A stretch of DNA of 64,000 nucleotides from an archaeon (GTDB lineage: Archaea; Thermoproteota; Nitrososphaeria; Nitrososphaerales; UBA183): the NCBI GenBank assembly GCA_021828185.1, contig JAKASI010000001.1:496001-560000 (forward strand), read 5' to 3'. Position numbers and translations under genes: made by a program. Shown here in pieces: positions 40,005-47,941 of the stretch (its first letter is position 1; every line of letters begins with the position of its first letter). Below the pieces are notes generated by a model. The model did not search any database. It saw only the letters and a list, made by a program, of their open reading frames with translations, and had not been told where the DNA came from.

Positions 40005-40982
40005 ATGCGAATGCAATGGGTTCAAGGAACTCCGACGAACGGGCGCACGAAGGCCGCCGCCTATGAGGAGTACGCCCTCCTCCGCAGGTGCCCCGAGTGC
40101 AGGGGCCACCTCGTCGAAGCGGGCGAGGAACTCGCCTGCACCAACTGCGGGGTCGTGGCCAGAACGGCGAAGACAGCACTTGACGTCCCCCACGCCAGCA
40201 GCACAACCCCGAGCCGCAGGCTCGGCTCCTACATGGGGACGAAGGAAGACGAAAACTCCCACGCCACCTTCAACGGCACGTCGACGGTCGGCTTCGCCAA
40301 ACTCCTCTCGGACAACATGGGAGTCGACTCGGCCGCCTGGGAGTGCGCCAACACCATCAGGAGGGTGGCAGAGAAACTGTCCCTCCCCGCCTTCGCCACG
40401 GAGAACGCCGTGGCCGTGTCTGAGAGGATGCTGGCCGATAGCAGGAACGGGCAGCTGGGAAAGAGGAGAACATCGGTCCCGGCCATTTCCGCCTACTCCA
40501 TCCTCTCCGCCTGCAGGGCGGCCGAGCTGGGTTATGTCAGCCCCAAGAGCATCATCCGGGCGCACAACGACATGGGGCACAGGGTCACGAAGTCGGCCCT
40601 GCTGCGGATCGGGACGGAGTCGCCGGTCCCCCTCAAGCCCGCCGACTCGGCGGCGCTCCTCCGGACCGTGATGGGCGGCCTCGAATCCAACGAAGACGTC
40701 CTCCAGAGGCTGAGGAAGAAAGGAACCGAGCCAGGGCCCTACTTCAGGAGGCTCCTGCAGGCCTCCCAGACCATCATCGGCACCATGCGCGCCCTGAGGG
40801 AGGGCTGCAGCCCCAGGACCATAGCCGCGGGCTCCGTCTACCTCGCCTCCCGCGAGGTGGAACCTAGGGCCGTGACGCAGAGAGAAGTCGCCGAAATCGT
40901 GGGGGTGGCGGAGTACACCGTCCGCGAGTTCACCCTCTGGGCGACCAAGGAGCTGGGCCCGTTAAATGCGGGCCCCTCCTAG
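40005..40982 (+). CDS. tfb: Transcription initiation factor B (TFB/TFIIB homologue)
   Basis: A 325-aa protein with the N-terminal zinc ribbon (CPECRGHLVEAGEELACTNC, residues 29-48), a B-finger-like region and two cyclin repeats. The second ends in AAGSVYLASREVEPRAVTQR followed by EVAEIVGVAEYTVREF, very typical of TFB. It recruits RNA polymerase to TATA-bound TBP. ATG 40005 follows AGGAGG by 5 nt, so unlike most genes here it has a leader. Archaea often carry several TFBs; one in a mobile region may redirect transcription to the element's own promoters. Confidence 0.92.
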   Translation: MRMQWVQGTPTNGRTKAAAYEEYALLRRCPECRGHLVEAGEELACTNCGVVARTAKTALDVPHASSTTPSRRLGSYMGTKEDENSHATFNGTSTVGFAKLLSDNMGVDSAAWECANTIRRVAEKLSLPAFATENAVAVSERMLADSRNGQLGKRRTSVPAISAYSILSACRAAELGYVSPKSIIRAHNDMGHRVTKSALLRIGTESPVPLKPADSAALLRTVMGGLESNEDVLQRLRKKGTEPGPYFRRLLQASQTIIGTMRALREGCSPRTIAAGSVYLASREVEPRAVTQREVAEIVGVAEYTVREFTLWATKELGPLNAGPS

Positions 40983-40987
40983 GAGGG
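40955..40987 (+). promoter_or_regulatory. TATA-like box framed by palindromes before the 40989 gene
   Basis: GTTAAAT (40961-40967) is flanked by GGGCCC (40955-40960) and GGGCCC (40970-40975). A perfect 14-bp palindrome, CCCTCCTAGGAGGG, fills 40974-40987 up to the ATG at 40989. It also supplies an AGGAGGG ribosome-binding site and contains the TFB stop codon. Confidence 0.5.
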
Positions 40988-40988
40988 C

Positions 40989-41486
40989 ATGACCGGGAAG
41001 CGGAGGCGGCGAAGCATGGAGACGCCATACGCCCGCATAACCGAGATCAGGGAGGTCGGTACGAGCGGCGAGGCGAACGAGTGCCTCGGCAGCGGCTTCG
41101 TCCTGATCAAGGCCGTCGAAAAGAGGGAGACCGACGCACTCGGAAGGCAAACCAGCGCCATCATCTACATCCTCGGCAAACTCAAGGGCAACGGGAACGG
41201 ACACCCAGCACAGCCTGCCAAGCCACAGCCCGCCGACATCATGCACGGCGCACCCGACGTGGACCCGGCCGTCCTCGAGGACCGCCCCTGGAAGAAGTAC
41301 GACAACGGCGACGGGGAGTGGACCTTCATCGTCAACCAGGACGGGTCTCCGGTGGCAGAACTGGAGCCTGCTAGGGACTTCCTGGAGACGCTGAGAGCCG
41401 GCGAGGACCTGGTCGTCGGCGGCTACAAGTACCGGCTAAGGGACAGGTTCCTGAAGCGGTACCCCGTCAGCGGACAGAGCGCATAG
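40989..41486 (+). CDS. Hypothetical protein (165 aa)
   Basis: A basic start (MTGKRRRRSM) precedes an alpha/beta segment (TEIREVGTSGEANECLGSGF, then VLIKAVEKRE and AIIYILGKL). After a Pro/Gly-rich linker comes a second small domain (WTFIVNQDGSPVAELEPARD, then VVGGYKYRLRDRFLKRYP). Both halves look like compact beta-rich modules. No family is assigned. It has its own promoter and precedes the ArdC-like gene by 16 nt, so the two are probably expressed together. Confidence 0.65.
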   Translation: MTGKRRRRSMETPYARITEIREVGTSGEANECLGSGFVLIKAVEKRETDALGRQTSAIIYILGKLKGNGNGHPAQPAKPQPADIMHGAPDVDPAVLEDRPWKKYDNGDGEWTFIVNQDGSPVAELEPARDFLETLRAGEDLVVGGYKYRLRDRFLKRYPVSGQSA

Positions 41487-41502
41487 AGGCAGGCGCGTTC
41501 TC

Positions 41503-42330
41503 GTGCAAACAGCTGAGAACCCAGCGCAAGCCATCTCGTGGAGGGAAAAGGCAAGCTCTGAGCTGGACAAGGTCGTCCTGCTCTTCTCCTCCACGCAGCT
41601 GCCGGACCTGTGCGCAAAGGCCCTGATCAACGCCCCGGAACTGCCTTCGTCCAAGTGGTCCTTTGGCAACCAGATCCTGATGCTCCTCTCAGGGACGTCA
41701 GACGCTAGGGGCTACAAGCAGTGGAATGACGTCGGGCGTCACGTAAAGAAAGGATCCAAGGCGTTCAGGATCCTCGGCCCTGTCTTCGTCGAGAAGCCCT
41801 TGGAGGCAACCCTCAATCAGAGCGGCAAGGATGAGACGGTCGAAGTCTTGGTCGGCTTCCGAGCAATCCCTGTCTTCAGGTACGAGGACACCGAGGGCGC
41901 CGAGCTCCAGACATACACACCCAGAGACCCTCCACCTCTCCTCGAAGTGGCCGGAAGGTTCGGGATGCGGGTCAACTACCTGCGGCTCTCGGCCGGGGTC
42001 TACGGAATGACCGACTATGAGGCGAAGATCATCGCCCTGGCGACCGAAGACTGGACCGTCTTCTTCCACGAGCTGGCCCACGCCCTGCACCGGAGTTTCG
42101 AGCCCAAGAGCGGCCACGGCCAGGAGCCAGAGGCCGAGACGATAGCGCAACTCGTCGCAGCGACCCTCGCCAGGCTCTATGGAAAGCCGGCCGACGCCTT
42201 CTCATGGACGTACATCGCCGGCCAAGCACGGTCCGGCAACCCCCAGGCAGTCGGGCGCCTCTGCATGCGAGTCCTCGACCGGGCGAAGAGGGTCTTGGAC
42301 CTCATCTACGAAACCCAAGTGAAGCCATAG
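41503..42330 (+). CDS. ArdC-like anti-restriction protein (ssDNA-binding domain plus zincin)
   Basis: A 275-aa protein. The first 110 residues match the ArdC N-terminal ssDNA-binding domain (ALINAPELPSSKWSFGNQIL, RGYKQWNDVGRHVKKGSKAF). The C-terminal half is a zincin-like metallopeptidase: HELAHALH near residue 190 and the third ligand in EAETIAQLVAA. ArdC proteins ride on conjugative plasmids and shield incoming single-stranded DNA from restriction. Its presence supports the view that this region is a transferable element. GTG 41503 is the start. A T7 tract follows the gene at 42373. Confidence 0.82.
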   Translation: MQTAENPAQAISWREKASSELDKVVLLFSSTQLPDLCAKALINAPELPSSKWSFGNQILMLLSGTSDARGYKQWNDVGRHVKKGSKAFRILGPVFVEKPLEATLNQSGKDETVEVLVGFRAIPVFRYEDTEGAELQTYTPRDPPPLLEVAGRFGMRVNYLRLSAGVYGMTDYEAKIIALATEDWTVFFHELAHALHRSFEPKSGHGQEPEAETIAQLVAATLARLYGKPADAFSWTYIAGQARSGNPQAVGRLCMRVLDRAKRVLDLIYETQVKP

Positions 42331-42372
42331 GCCCGACGCCGTTGCGGATAATTTCCCTCTCCGCCCCTTCTC

Positions 42373-42379
42373 TTTTTTT
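42373..42379 (+). terminator. Poly-T terminator after the ArdC-like gene
   Basis: Seven consecutive T residues in a pyrimidine-rich stretch 43 nt after the stop; U-tracts are the archaeal termination signal. Confidence 0.5.
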
Positions 42380-42424
42380 GAACGATTTTCGGGAGGGCCC
42401 GCCCCTTCTCTGCCTCCATTGGTG

Positions 42425-42430
42425 CTTAAG
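42425..42430 (+). promoter_or_regulatory. TATA-like box of the membrane-anchored nuclease gene
   Basis: CTTAAG about 26 nt before TTG 42454. Confidence 0.4.
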
Positions 42431-42453
42431 TGCCCCGGCGGCGGATGACGGCG

Positions 42454-42978
42454 TTGAGACTCTACTGGGGCCTCCTCTTCCTGCTGGCGCTCGCGGTGTC
42501 GCCCCTTCTTGCGCTTGCCCTGCTCGTCGTTGTCGTCATCTTGATTCACGCGGTCCGCAGGGAGGCATACGGCCATCCTGCCGTCACCCTGCGGGGGGAG
42601 GTCGTCAGGAGCAACTCCGAGAGGGTCATCGCCGACTACTTCAGCCGCAGCGGTATCAGATACGTCTACGAGCAGCCTGCGATGCGCCGGTGGGGGTTCA
42701 GGAGGATAAGCAGGCCCGACTTCTACCTCCCGGACTACGGGGTCTACGTCGAGTACTGGGGGCTGGTCGACCTGCCCAACAACTTAGCCCGTTCAAGGTA
42801 TGAGCGGAGCATGCGGTGGAAGATGGAGCAGTACCGCAGTAATGGGATAAGGTTCGTCTCATTGTATCCAAACGAGCTTGGCAGTTTGGATGCGATCTTC
42901 CCGCCCCGACTCGAACAAGCAGTTGTGGCAGGAACGCCTAAAGTCGTCTCCGCGATAACTCGCCCGGTCCCTCTCTAG
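42454..42978 (+). CDS. Membrane-anchored PD-(D/E)xK-type nuclease
   Basis: A 174-aa protein with two N-terminal helices (LYWGLLFLLALAVSPLLALA, LLVVVVILIHAV) and a nuclease-like domain. SNSERVIADYFSRSGIRYVY, then RPDFYLPDYGVYVEYWGL and MRWKMEQYRSNGIRFVSLYP give the E...PD...E...K pattern of restriction-endonuclease-fold families in which the Lys has moved to a helix. TTG 42454 fits the TATA box; ATG 42445 is an alternative. A nuclease held at the membrane in a transfer element could act on incoming or outgoing DNA; that is inference. Confidence 0.6.
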   Translation: MRLYWGLLFLLALAVSPLLALALLVVVVILIHAVRREAYGHPAVTLRGEVVRSNSERVIADYFSRSGIRYVYEQPAMRRWGFRRISRPDFYLPDYGVYVEYWGLVDLPNNLARSRYERSMRWKMEQYRSNGIRFVSLYPNELGSLDAIFPPRLEQAVVAGTPKVVSAITRPVPL

Positions 42979-43164
42979 GCCTCGTCCTGCCACCAGGGGA
43001 TGCATTTTCTGTCCAATGGTCCTGTCAGATTCAGAGTTCATTAGCGCACATCAAGGCATCGCCAGCTGTAGGAGATGGACCACATCAGCTCCGGAACAGA
43101 GAGGACTGCTTGCCACCCCTGTTCTCTGAACCCAAAGTAGCCCTTGACGCTGAGCGAAATACGA

Positions 43165-43171
43165 CTAAATA
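43165..43171 (+). promoter_or_regulatory. TATA-like box of the hamA gene
   Basis: CTAAATA about 26 nt before ATG 43194. The rest of the gap 42979-43193 shows nothing. Confidence 0.5.
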
Positions 43172-43193
43172 TCCGCCGTGACTCCAAGAGGCG

Positions 43194-44108
43194 ATGAGTG
43201 GGGCAGATCTTGAGAAGCTCAGGCTGCAAATCATCTCGGCTCAGAGCGTCCCCCATGAGAAGGTAGAGAACCTACTTCACACTTGCTCCGAACTCCAACA
43301 GTCGGACCGCCGAACTCTCGCGTTCTACCTTACCCGCTGTGATGCTGACGGATTCAGGGAAGACGAGCTAATCGACTTCCTTCTGAACCAGATGGTAACC
43401 TATGTCCTCGGGAAGTCGGACTACAACGAAATCAAGGCTGATGATGCGCGGCGCGTAGTGTTAGCCGCCAAGGAGACCTTCCAGCAAACGGAAGGAAGTG
43501 GCGAAGCAGGCGAGCTTCTCCTCTATGTGCTACTGGAATCGAGGGGAATAATCCAGCTCTACAGCAAGATGGATCTGAAGACGTCTGCTGGCATGCCTTT
43601 TCACGGATATGATGCAATCCATCTTGAAGCAGGCCAGTCCGTGGTATTGCATTTCGGACACGCGAAGACATACGCTTCATTTTCGGCGGGCCTAAACTCA
43701 GCGTTAGGCGACATAGAGAGGTTTGGCAAGAACAGGGCGCAGAAGAATAGAGAGTTGCGTCTGGTATCCAAGAACCTAGACAAGGTCAAGTTTGGTGAGT
43801 CGGCCAAGTACATTCAGAAGATGATTGACCCTTATGAGAAGCATAAGGAGAATTACGCCGAAGCCGATTCGGTCTTCATAGGCGCGGAGTTTCCGTTCAC
43901 GAGTGAAGCCGAGCATACGCGGGGTCCGGAACTCGACGAACTCATGGTGAAAGAATACCAGCAATTGGTGGAAGATATCGCGGAGACCGTCAAGTCAGCA
44001 GTAGAGGCCAAGACCGAAGTTAGGGACCGGACATTACTTTTCCTCATTCTGCCAATAACGGACGTGGAGACCTTCCGAAAGCGCTTCACAGAGGAGCTCA
44101 GCAGGTAA
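43194..44108 (+). CDS. hamA: HamA (DUF1837), Hachiman defence nuclease
   Basis: A 304-aa protein matching DUF1837: GEAGELLLYVLLES near residues 103-116, SKMDLKTSAGMPFHGYDAIH near 124-143 and LHFGHAKTYASF near 152-163. In Hachiman, HamA is the restriction-endonuclease-fold effector held in check by the helicase HamB; activation degrades DNA. The catalytic pattern E...D...xxK is present (GHAK in place of the common ESK). ATG is set by the TATA box. The stop overlaps the hamB start (TAATG), as expected for the two-gene system. Confidence 0.82.
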   Translation: MSGADLEKLRLQIISAQSVPHEKVENLLHTCSELQQSDRRTLAFYLTRCDADGFREDELIDFLLNQMVTYVLGKSDYNEIKADDARRVVLAAKETFQQTEGSGEAGELLLYVLLESRGIIQLYSKMDLKTSAGMPFHGYDAIHLEAGQSVVLHFGHAKTYASFSAGLNSALGDIERFGKNRAQKNRELRLVSKNLDKVKFGESAKYIQKMIDPYEKHKENYAEADSVFIGAEFPFTSEAEHTRGPELDELMVKEYQQLVEDIAETVKSAVEAKTEVRDRTLLFLILPITDVETFRKRFTEELSR

Positions 44109-46795
44109 TGGCCAGCTTTCTGACTGAAACATCCGTAGAGATTTGCAACCACCCAGCATTTGTGAGTGATTTCTCCCGCCTCACGGTGAGAGAGATAACA
44201 CCCCAAAGAGCGGAACAGTTGAACGAAGACGAGATCGTCCGGCTGCTCGAATCCAGCGCAATCCTATCCCTTAGCGAGGACGAATCTCATCAGATGCTGG
44301 CTTACAAAATCGCGGTCTACTTGCTCTCCCAGTATGCTGAAGCGTACGATTCAATCCCGTTTGTCGGGCAAGTGGTCCTTACCAGACTTGGAGACTTGCC
44401 AGTTATCCAGCAGATGGTGGTGAAAAACGAAGTCCCTGATTTCTTCTCATACTTCTCGCGGTTTAACTGGGACTACAAAGGGCCGAGGGGAATAGATCCC
44501 TCGTCAGTACTTTCTAATTTCCCCGAGGCAATTCAGCGGAAGGCGTCTAACCAACAGACGATTGCGGGATCGCATAAGCTGAGCCTCACTGATTTCCAAT
44601 CTCAAATCTTGACGGTCATGAAGACAGGAGCTAACCTCGCCTTCTCCGCTCCGACGTCGTCTGGGAAATCATACGTCCTGCATAACCTAGTAGCCGACCG
44701 TATGTTCTCAAATGAGGAGTTCTGTGCGGTTTACATTGTACCCACAAAGGCTCTGGTAGCCGAAGCCCAAAAGCAGATCTCAGAAAGCGTCAGACTAGTT
44801 CTGGGGCAATCAGACTTCGTCGTTTTCACAGGAGCTAGCACTCTCAACTCTCAAGAGGTCAGTGCGGCCAAGAAGAAGGTGTTCGTGCTCACGCAAGAGA
44901 GACTCCAGGATATGATCGCAAATCAAATCATCGACTTCCCAGTGGACCTACTCGTTGTCGACGAGGCCCAGCAAGTAGCCAATGATAGTAGAGGAATCGT
45001 GATTGAGGATGCCGTCGTCGAGCTTGTACGAAGCCAGCCCAAGATGCAGAAGGTATTCGTTTCTCCCTACGTCACCAACCCAGAGAAATTCAGGAGTATA
45101 TTCGGTCTGGGCACAGAAGAGCTCCAAACTGCCCGGACCAAGAAATCCCCCGTCGGACAGAACATCATCTTCGTCACATTTAGGAAGGAAGGGAGGGGGA
45201 GCACCTTTGTTACAGATGCCTCGGTTCTCGTAAGAGAATTGAGACGTAACGGAGAAGCTGAATTCCTCACATTAGTCTATGACAAGAAACTCACCGAATT
45301 CACGCCATCGGCCTTCCGCTACAAGGCCTGGGTCGCCCAGAAAGTAATCGCAGGGCAAGAGCCTACATTAATTTATTGCAACCGCCCTTCCGACTGTAGG
45401 AAGGTTGCGGATGAGATAGCATCCACAGCTCAGCAGTTGAAGGAACTTTCTCCCAAGATGAAGGAGACGATCAGCTTCCTCCGTTCGAACGTGCACCCTC
45501 GATACTATCTTGCAGACTACCTCAAGAACCAGATCGGCTACCATTATGGCACAATGCCGCAGTTCGTAAGGAATCAAGTAAAGCGGTTGTTCGAGGATGA
45601 AGAGATTACTCTTCTGGCTTGCACCAGCACACTTCTCGAAGGAGTCAATCTTCCCGCGAAGAATCTTGTTCTCTTCGACCCTAGGAAGGGCCCTTTGCCT
45701 ATGGATTCGCTTTCGGTTCGTAACCTGATGGGTCGAGCCGGCAGACTGAGCAGGGACTACTACGGCAAGATTTACTGCGTCAATGTCGAGGAATGGGAGT
45801 CTGGTAAAGACGCTTTTGAGGACAAGCCAGAACCTATCGAAAGCTCGTCTGAGACGGCTCTGTCCGAGGAAGTCGACGACCTCATCCATTACTTGAACGA
45901 TGTAAATTTCGAGGCATCAAAGAGGACAGTCGCGATGGCGACAAGTCTCTTGATGAAGCAACTCCTTTACCCTGACCGAGATTTCCTATCGACATTCAAG
46001 GAACGCCATCAAGGTATTGACCCAATCAAGCTGGAGGAGGTCAGAACCCTGCTTCGAGAGGATGTCGCGCGCCTGGAGCTGGGCAAAGAGGTTATGGTAA
46101 AGAATCGCTCATTCGACCCAAGATTGCAAGACTCCCTCTACCGCATGATGATGGACCAAGACATCCCTCTAATGCCCCCCTTTCCAACGTGGGACATGTA
46201 CAAGTCTCTCGTGCGGGTCTTCGAAGTTATCTCGACTAGACTGATGCAAAAGAAGAACAAGCTCTACAAGCGATATGCTGTCATTGCCTCGATGTGGATT
46301 AATCAGGAAGCTTACAAGAAAATCCTGCTTAAAGAAATCGACTACGAGATAAGAGGGAAACCCTCGGATTCGCCTGATGTGACGAAGAAGATTAATGAGG
46401 TGATTGAGGAATTAGATGATACAATCGAAGACAAGATCAGGTACGACTACGTCAGGGGGATGAAGTGCTACTGTGACATCCTAGAGTATGTCGAGGCCAA
46501 GAAGTCACAGAAGTGGACTTATTGCGAGCGTCTTCCCATGTTCATTGAGGCGGGCGCATCTGATGAGAGAATTCTCTTTTTGATCGGTGCGGGCCTTTCT
46601 CGGACAGTAGCAATTGAGCTGTACGAGAGCTTCGGGGGGAGAGAGGGGTTGCCTGAATGGAAATCTGTGGGGGAGACAATCGTGTGGCTCCGGGCGAATG
46701 GCTCGAGGCTCCGCAGAAACCTTCATCCATTCTTCTTCAGTGAATTGGAGGACCTGTTCGGGATCGAGACACCCGATAATGCTCCGCGCTATTAG
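44108..46795 (+). CDS. hamB: HamB, Hachiman SF2 helicase
   Basis: An 895-aa superfamily 2 helicase. Walker A is SAPTSSGKSY near residue 181-190, motif Ia PTKALVAEA, motif II LLVVDEAQQV near 283 and later STLLEGVNLPAKNLVLFDP and NLMGRAGRLSRD (motifs V and VI). The helical N-terminal 150 residues and C-terminal 300 residues are outside the core. HamB senses foreign DNA and releases HamA. Coding DNA is visibly less GC-rich than the element to its left, a sign of separate origin. Confidence 0.85.
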   Translation: MASFLTETSVEICNHPAFVSDFSRLTVREITPQRAEQLNEDEIVRLLESSAILSLSEDESHQMLAYKIAVYLLSQYAEAYDSIPFVGQVVLTRLGDLPVIQQMVVKNEVPDFFSYFSRFNWDYKGPRGIDPSSVLSNFPEAIQRKASNQQTIAGSHKLSLTDFQSQILTVMKTGANLAFSAPTSSGKSYVLHNLVADRMFSNEEFCAVYIVPTKALVAEAQKQISESVRLVLGQSDFVVFTGASTLNSQEVSAAKKKVFVLTQERLQDMIANQIIDFPVDLLVVDEAQQVANDSRGIVIEDAVVELVRSQPKMQKVFVSPYVTNPEKFRSIFGLGTEELQTARTKKSPVGQNIIFVTFRKEGRGSTFVTDASVLVRELRRNGEAEFLTLVYDKKLTEFTPSAFRYKAWVAQKVIAGQEPTLIYCNRPSDCRKVADEIASTAQQLKELSPKMKETISFLRSNVHPRYYLADYLKNQIGYHYGTMPQFVRNQVKRLFEDEEITLLACTSTLLEGVNLPAKNLVLFDPRKGPLPMDSLSVRNLMGRAGRLSRDYYGKIYCVNVEEWESGKDAFEDKPEPIESSSETALSEEVDDLIHYLNDVNFEASKRTVAMATSLLMKQLLYPDRDFLSTFKERHQGIDPIKLEEVRTLLREDVARLELGKEVMVKNRSFDPRLQDSLYRMMMDQDIPLMPPFPTWDMYKSLVRVFEVISTRLMQKKNKLYKRYAVIASMWINQEAYKKILLKEIDYEIRGKPSDSPDVTKKINEVIEELDDTIEDKIRYDYVRGMKCYCDILEYVEAKKSQKWTYCERLPMFIEAGASDERILFLIGAGLSRTVAIELYESFGGREGLPEWKSVGETIVWLRANGSRLRRNLHPFFFSELEDLFGIETPDNAPRY

Positions 46796-47039
46796 ACCAG
46801 AAGTGGGCCGATGTCGGAGACAACCGGATATTCCCGTTGTTGCAGGATATTGTCGAACCGAAGTGAATTATGTAACCCCCTGCCTCTGACACTTCAGCCC
46901 TGAAAAGGCCCGAGGAGGGGTCCTTCGTCACGGCAATATGAAGTCTTGAGGTGCTTGAGCAACAAGGCAGCCTAAGAGACGGAACCTCAATAGTTTCAGA
47001 ATGACGGACATGAGGTCGCCCAAAAACGACCGCATTGCG

Positions 47040-47046
47040 TATAAGG
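47040..47046 (+). promoter_or_regulatory. TATA-like box of the nurA-herA-mre11-rad50 operon
   Basis: TATAAGG about 24 nt before ATG 47066. No other element is evident in 46796-47039. Confidence 0.5.
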
Positions 47047-47065
47047 CTAACAAGGTGCTACAAAG

Positions 47066-47941
47066 ATGCACAGCATGCTTATTGAGACATTAGACTACGC
47101 GGTGACGAATCGTGAACAGATTCTTTCAACAATCAAGTTCGAAGAGCAGGAATCAATTCTCAAAAGGGGAAGGGACCTTTGGATCGACTTCGACCCTCAG
47201 CCAACAGGGGACTCCAAGTTGGTTGGTATCGACAGTAGTTGGAACTTCATTCCCTACCAAGGGTTCTACATTTACGCGGTTGACGCTGTATCGATGCTGG
47301 GGGATGGAACGACTCTGGTTCCCCCTCTTTTTGACGTGGGTCTCAGCACCCTCGCTGTGAAATCTGGCGAGGAGTATGTCAGCAGCCCAGAGCTTGCCTT
47401 GGAGAGCGTCGGGATGGATTATGAGTTCGTCCAGGTCAAAGCGTGCCTGGGCAAAGCCGAATATGTGCTCGTGGATGGCTCGATCCTTGCGAGGTATTAC
47501 GATCGAAAGAGGCAGAAGGAGGGCGCGTTCTACGAGACCGCAAAGGAGCTCATGAACCAAGAGGGGGTCCTGTTCGTGAGCAAGAAATCCTTCAGCAACC
47601 GCACGCTGAGGGGAGAGCTGGGCGACATGTTCTACTTTAACCGGGTTTCTAACAAGGCGGGGTTCTCTCAGCCCTCCATCGACAGGAGCGGGGTCACAGT
47701 CAGCTACGTCCGGCTCTCTGAAGACGCACCATGTCTCAAACTTGAGATACCAGGTAGGGCCGAAGAAAAAGATGTCCGGGGATTGATGGAGCTGATGCGC
47801 GGGACGAGTGTGGACGGCTACCCGTACGTTCTGAGGCTCGCGCACGAGAGAGGGAAAGTCAGCCATGATGAGATGAGAAGCATCGCCAACTTGCTCGGCC
47901 TTGAGGTGGAAATGGGAGGGAGACAGGTCCTTGGGGAATGA
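47066..47941 (+). CDS. nurA: NurA 5'-3' nuclease
   Basis: A 291-aa protein with the NurA signatures: Asp56 in VGIDSSWNF (RNase H-like catalytic strand), VLVDGSILARYYDRKRQ near residue 133, and a C-terminal helix with PYVLRLAHERGKVSHDEM. NurA forms a ring with the HerA hexamer and resects DNA ends for homologous repair. The herA start lies 11 nt inside the end of this gene. The order nurA-herA-mre11-rad50 is a standard archaeal repair operon with variations. Confidence 0.92.
   Translation: MHSMLIETLDYAVTNREQILSTIKFEEQESILKRGRDLWIDFDPQPTGDSKLVGIDSSWNFIPYQGFYIYAVDAVSMLGDGTTLVPPLFDVGLSTLAVKSGEEYVSSPELALESVGMDYEFVQVKACLGKAEYVLVDGSILARYYDRKRQKEGAFYETAKELMNQEGVLFVSKKSFSNRTLRGELGDMFYFNRVSNKAGFSQPSIDRSGVTVSYVRLSEDAPCLKLEIPGRAEEKDVRGLMELMRGTSVDGYPYVLRLAHERGKVSHDEMRSIANLLGLEVEMGGRQVLGE

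Noticed and set aside
46737..46931. - strand frame of 64 aa before nurA
   Set aside because: Part of it reads protein-like (GGYIIHFGSTISC), but it runs into hamB antisense and has no TATA box at the usual distance. Too weak to list.
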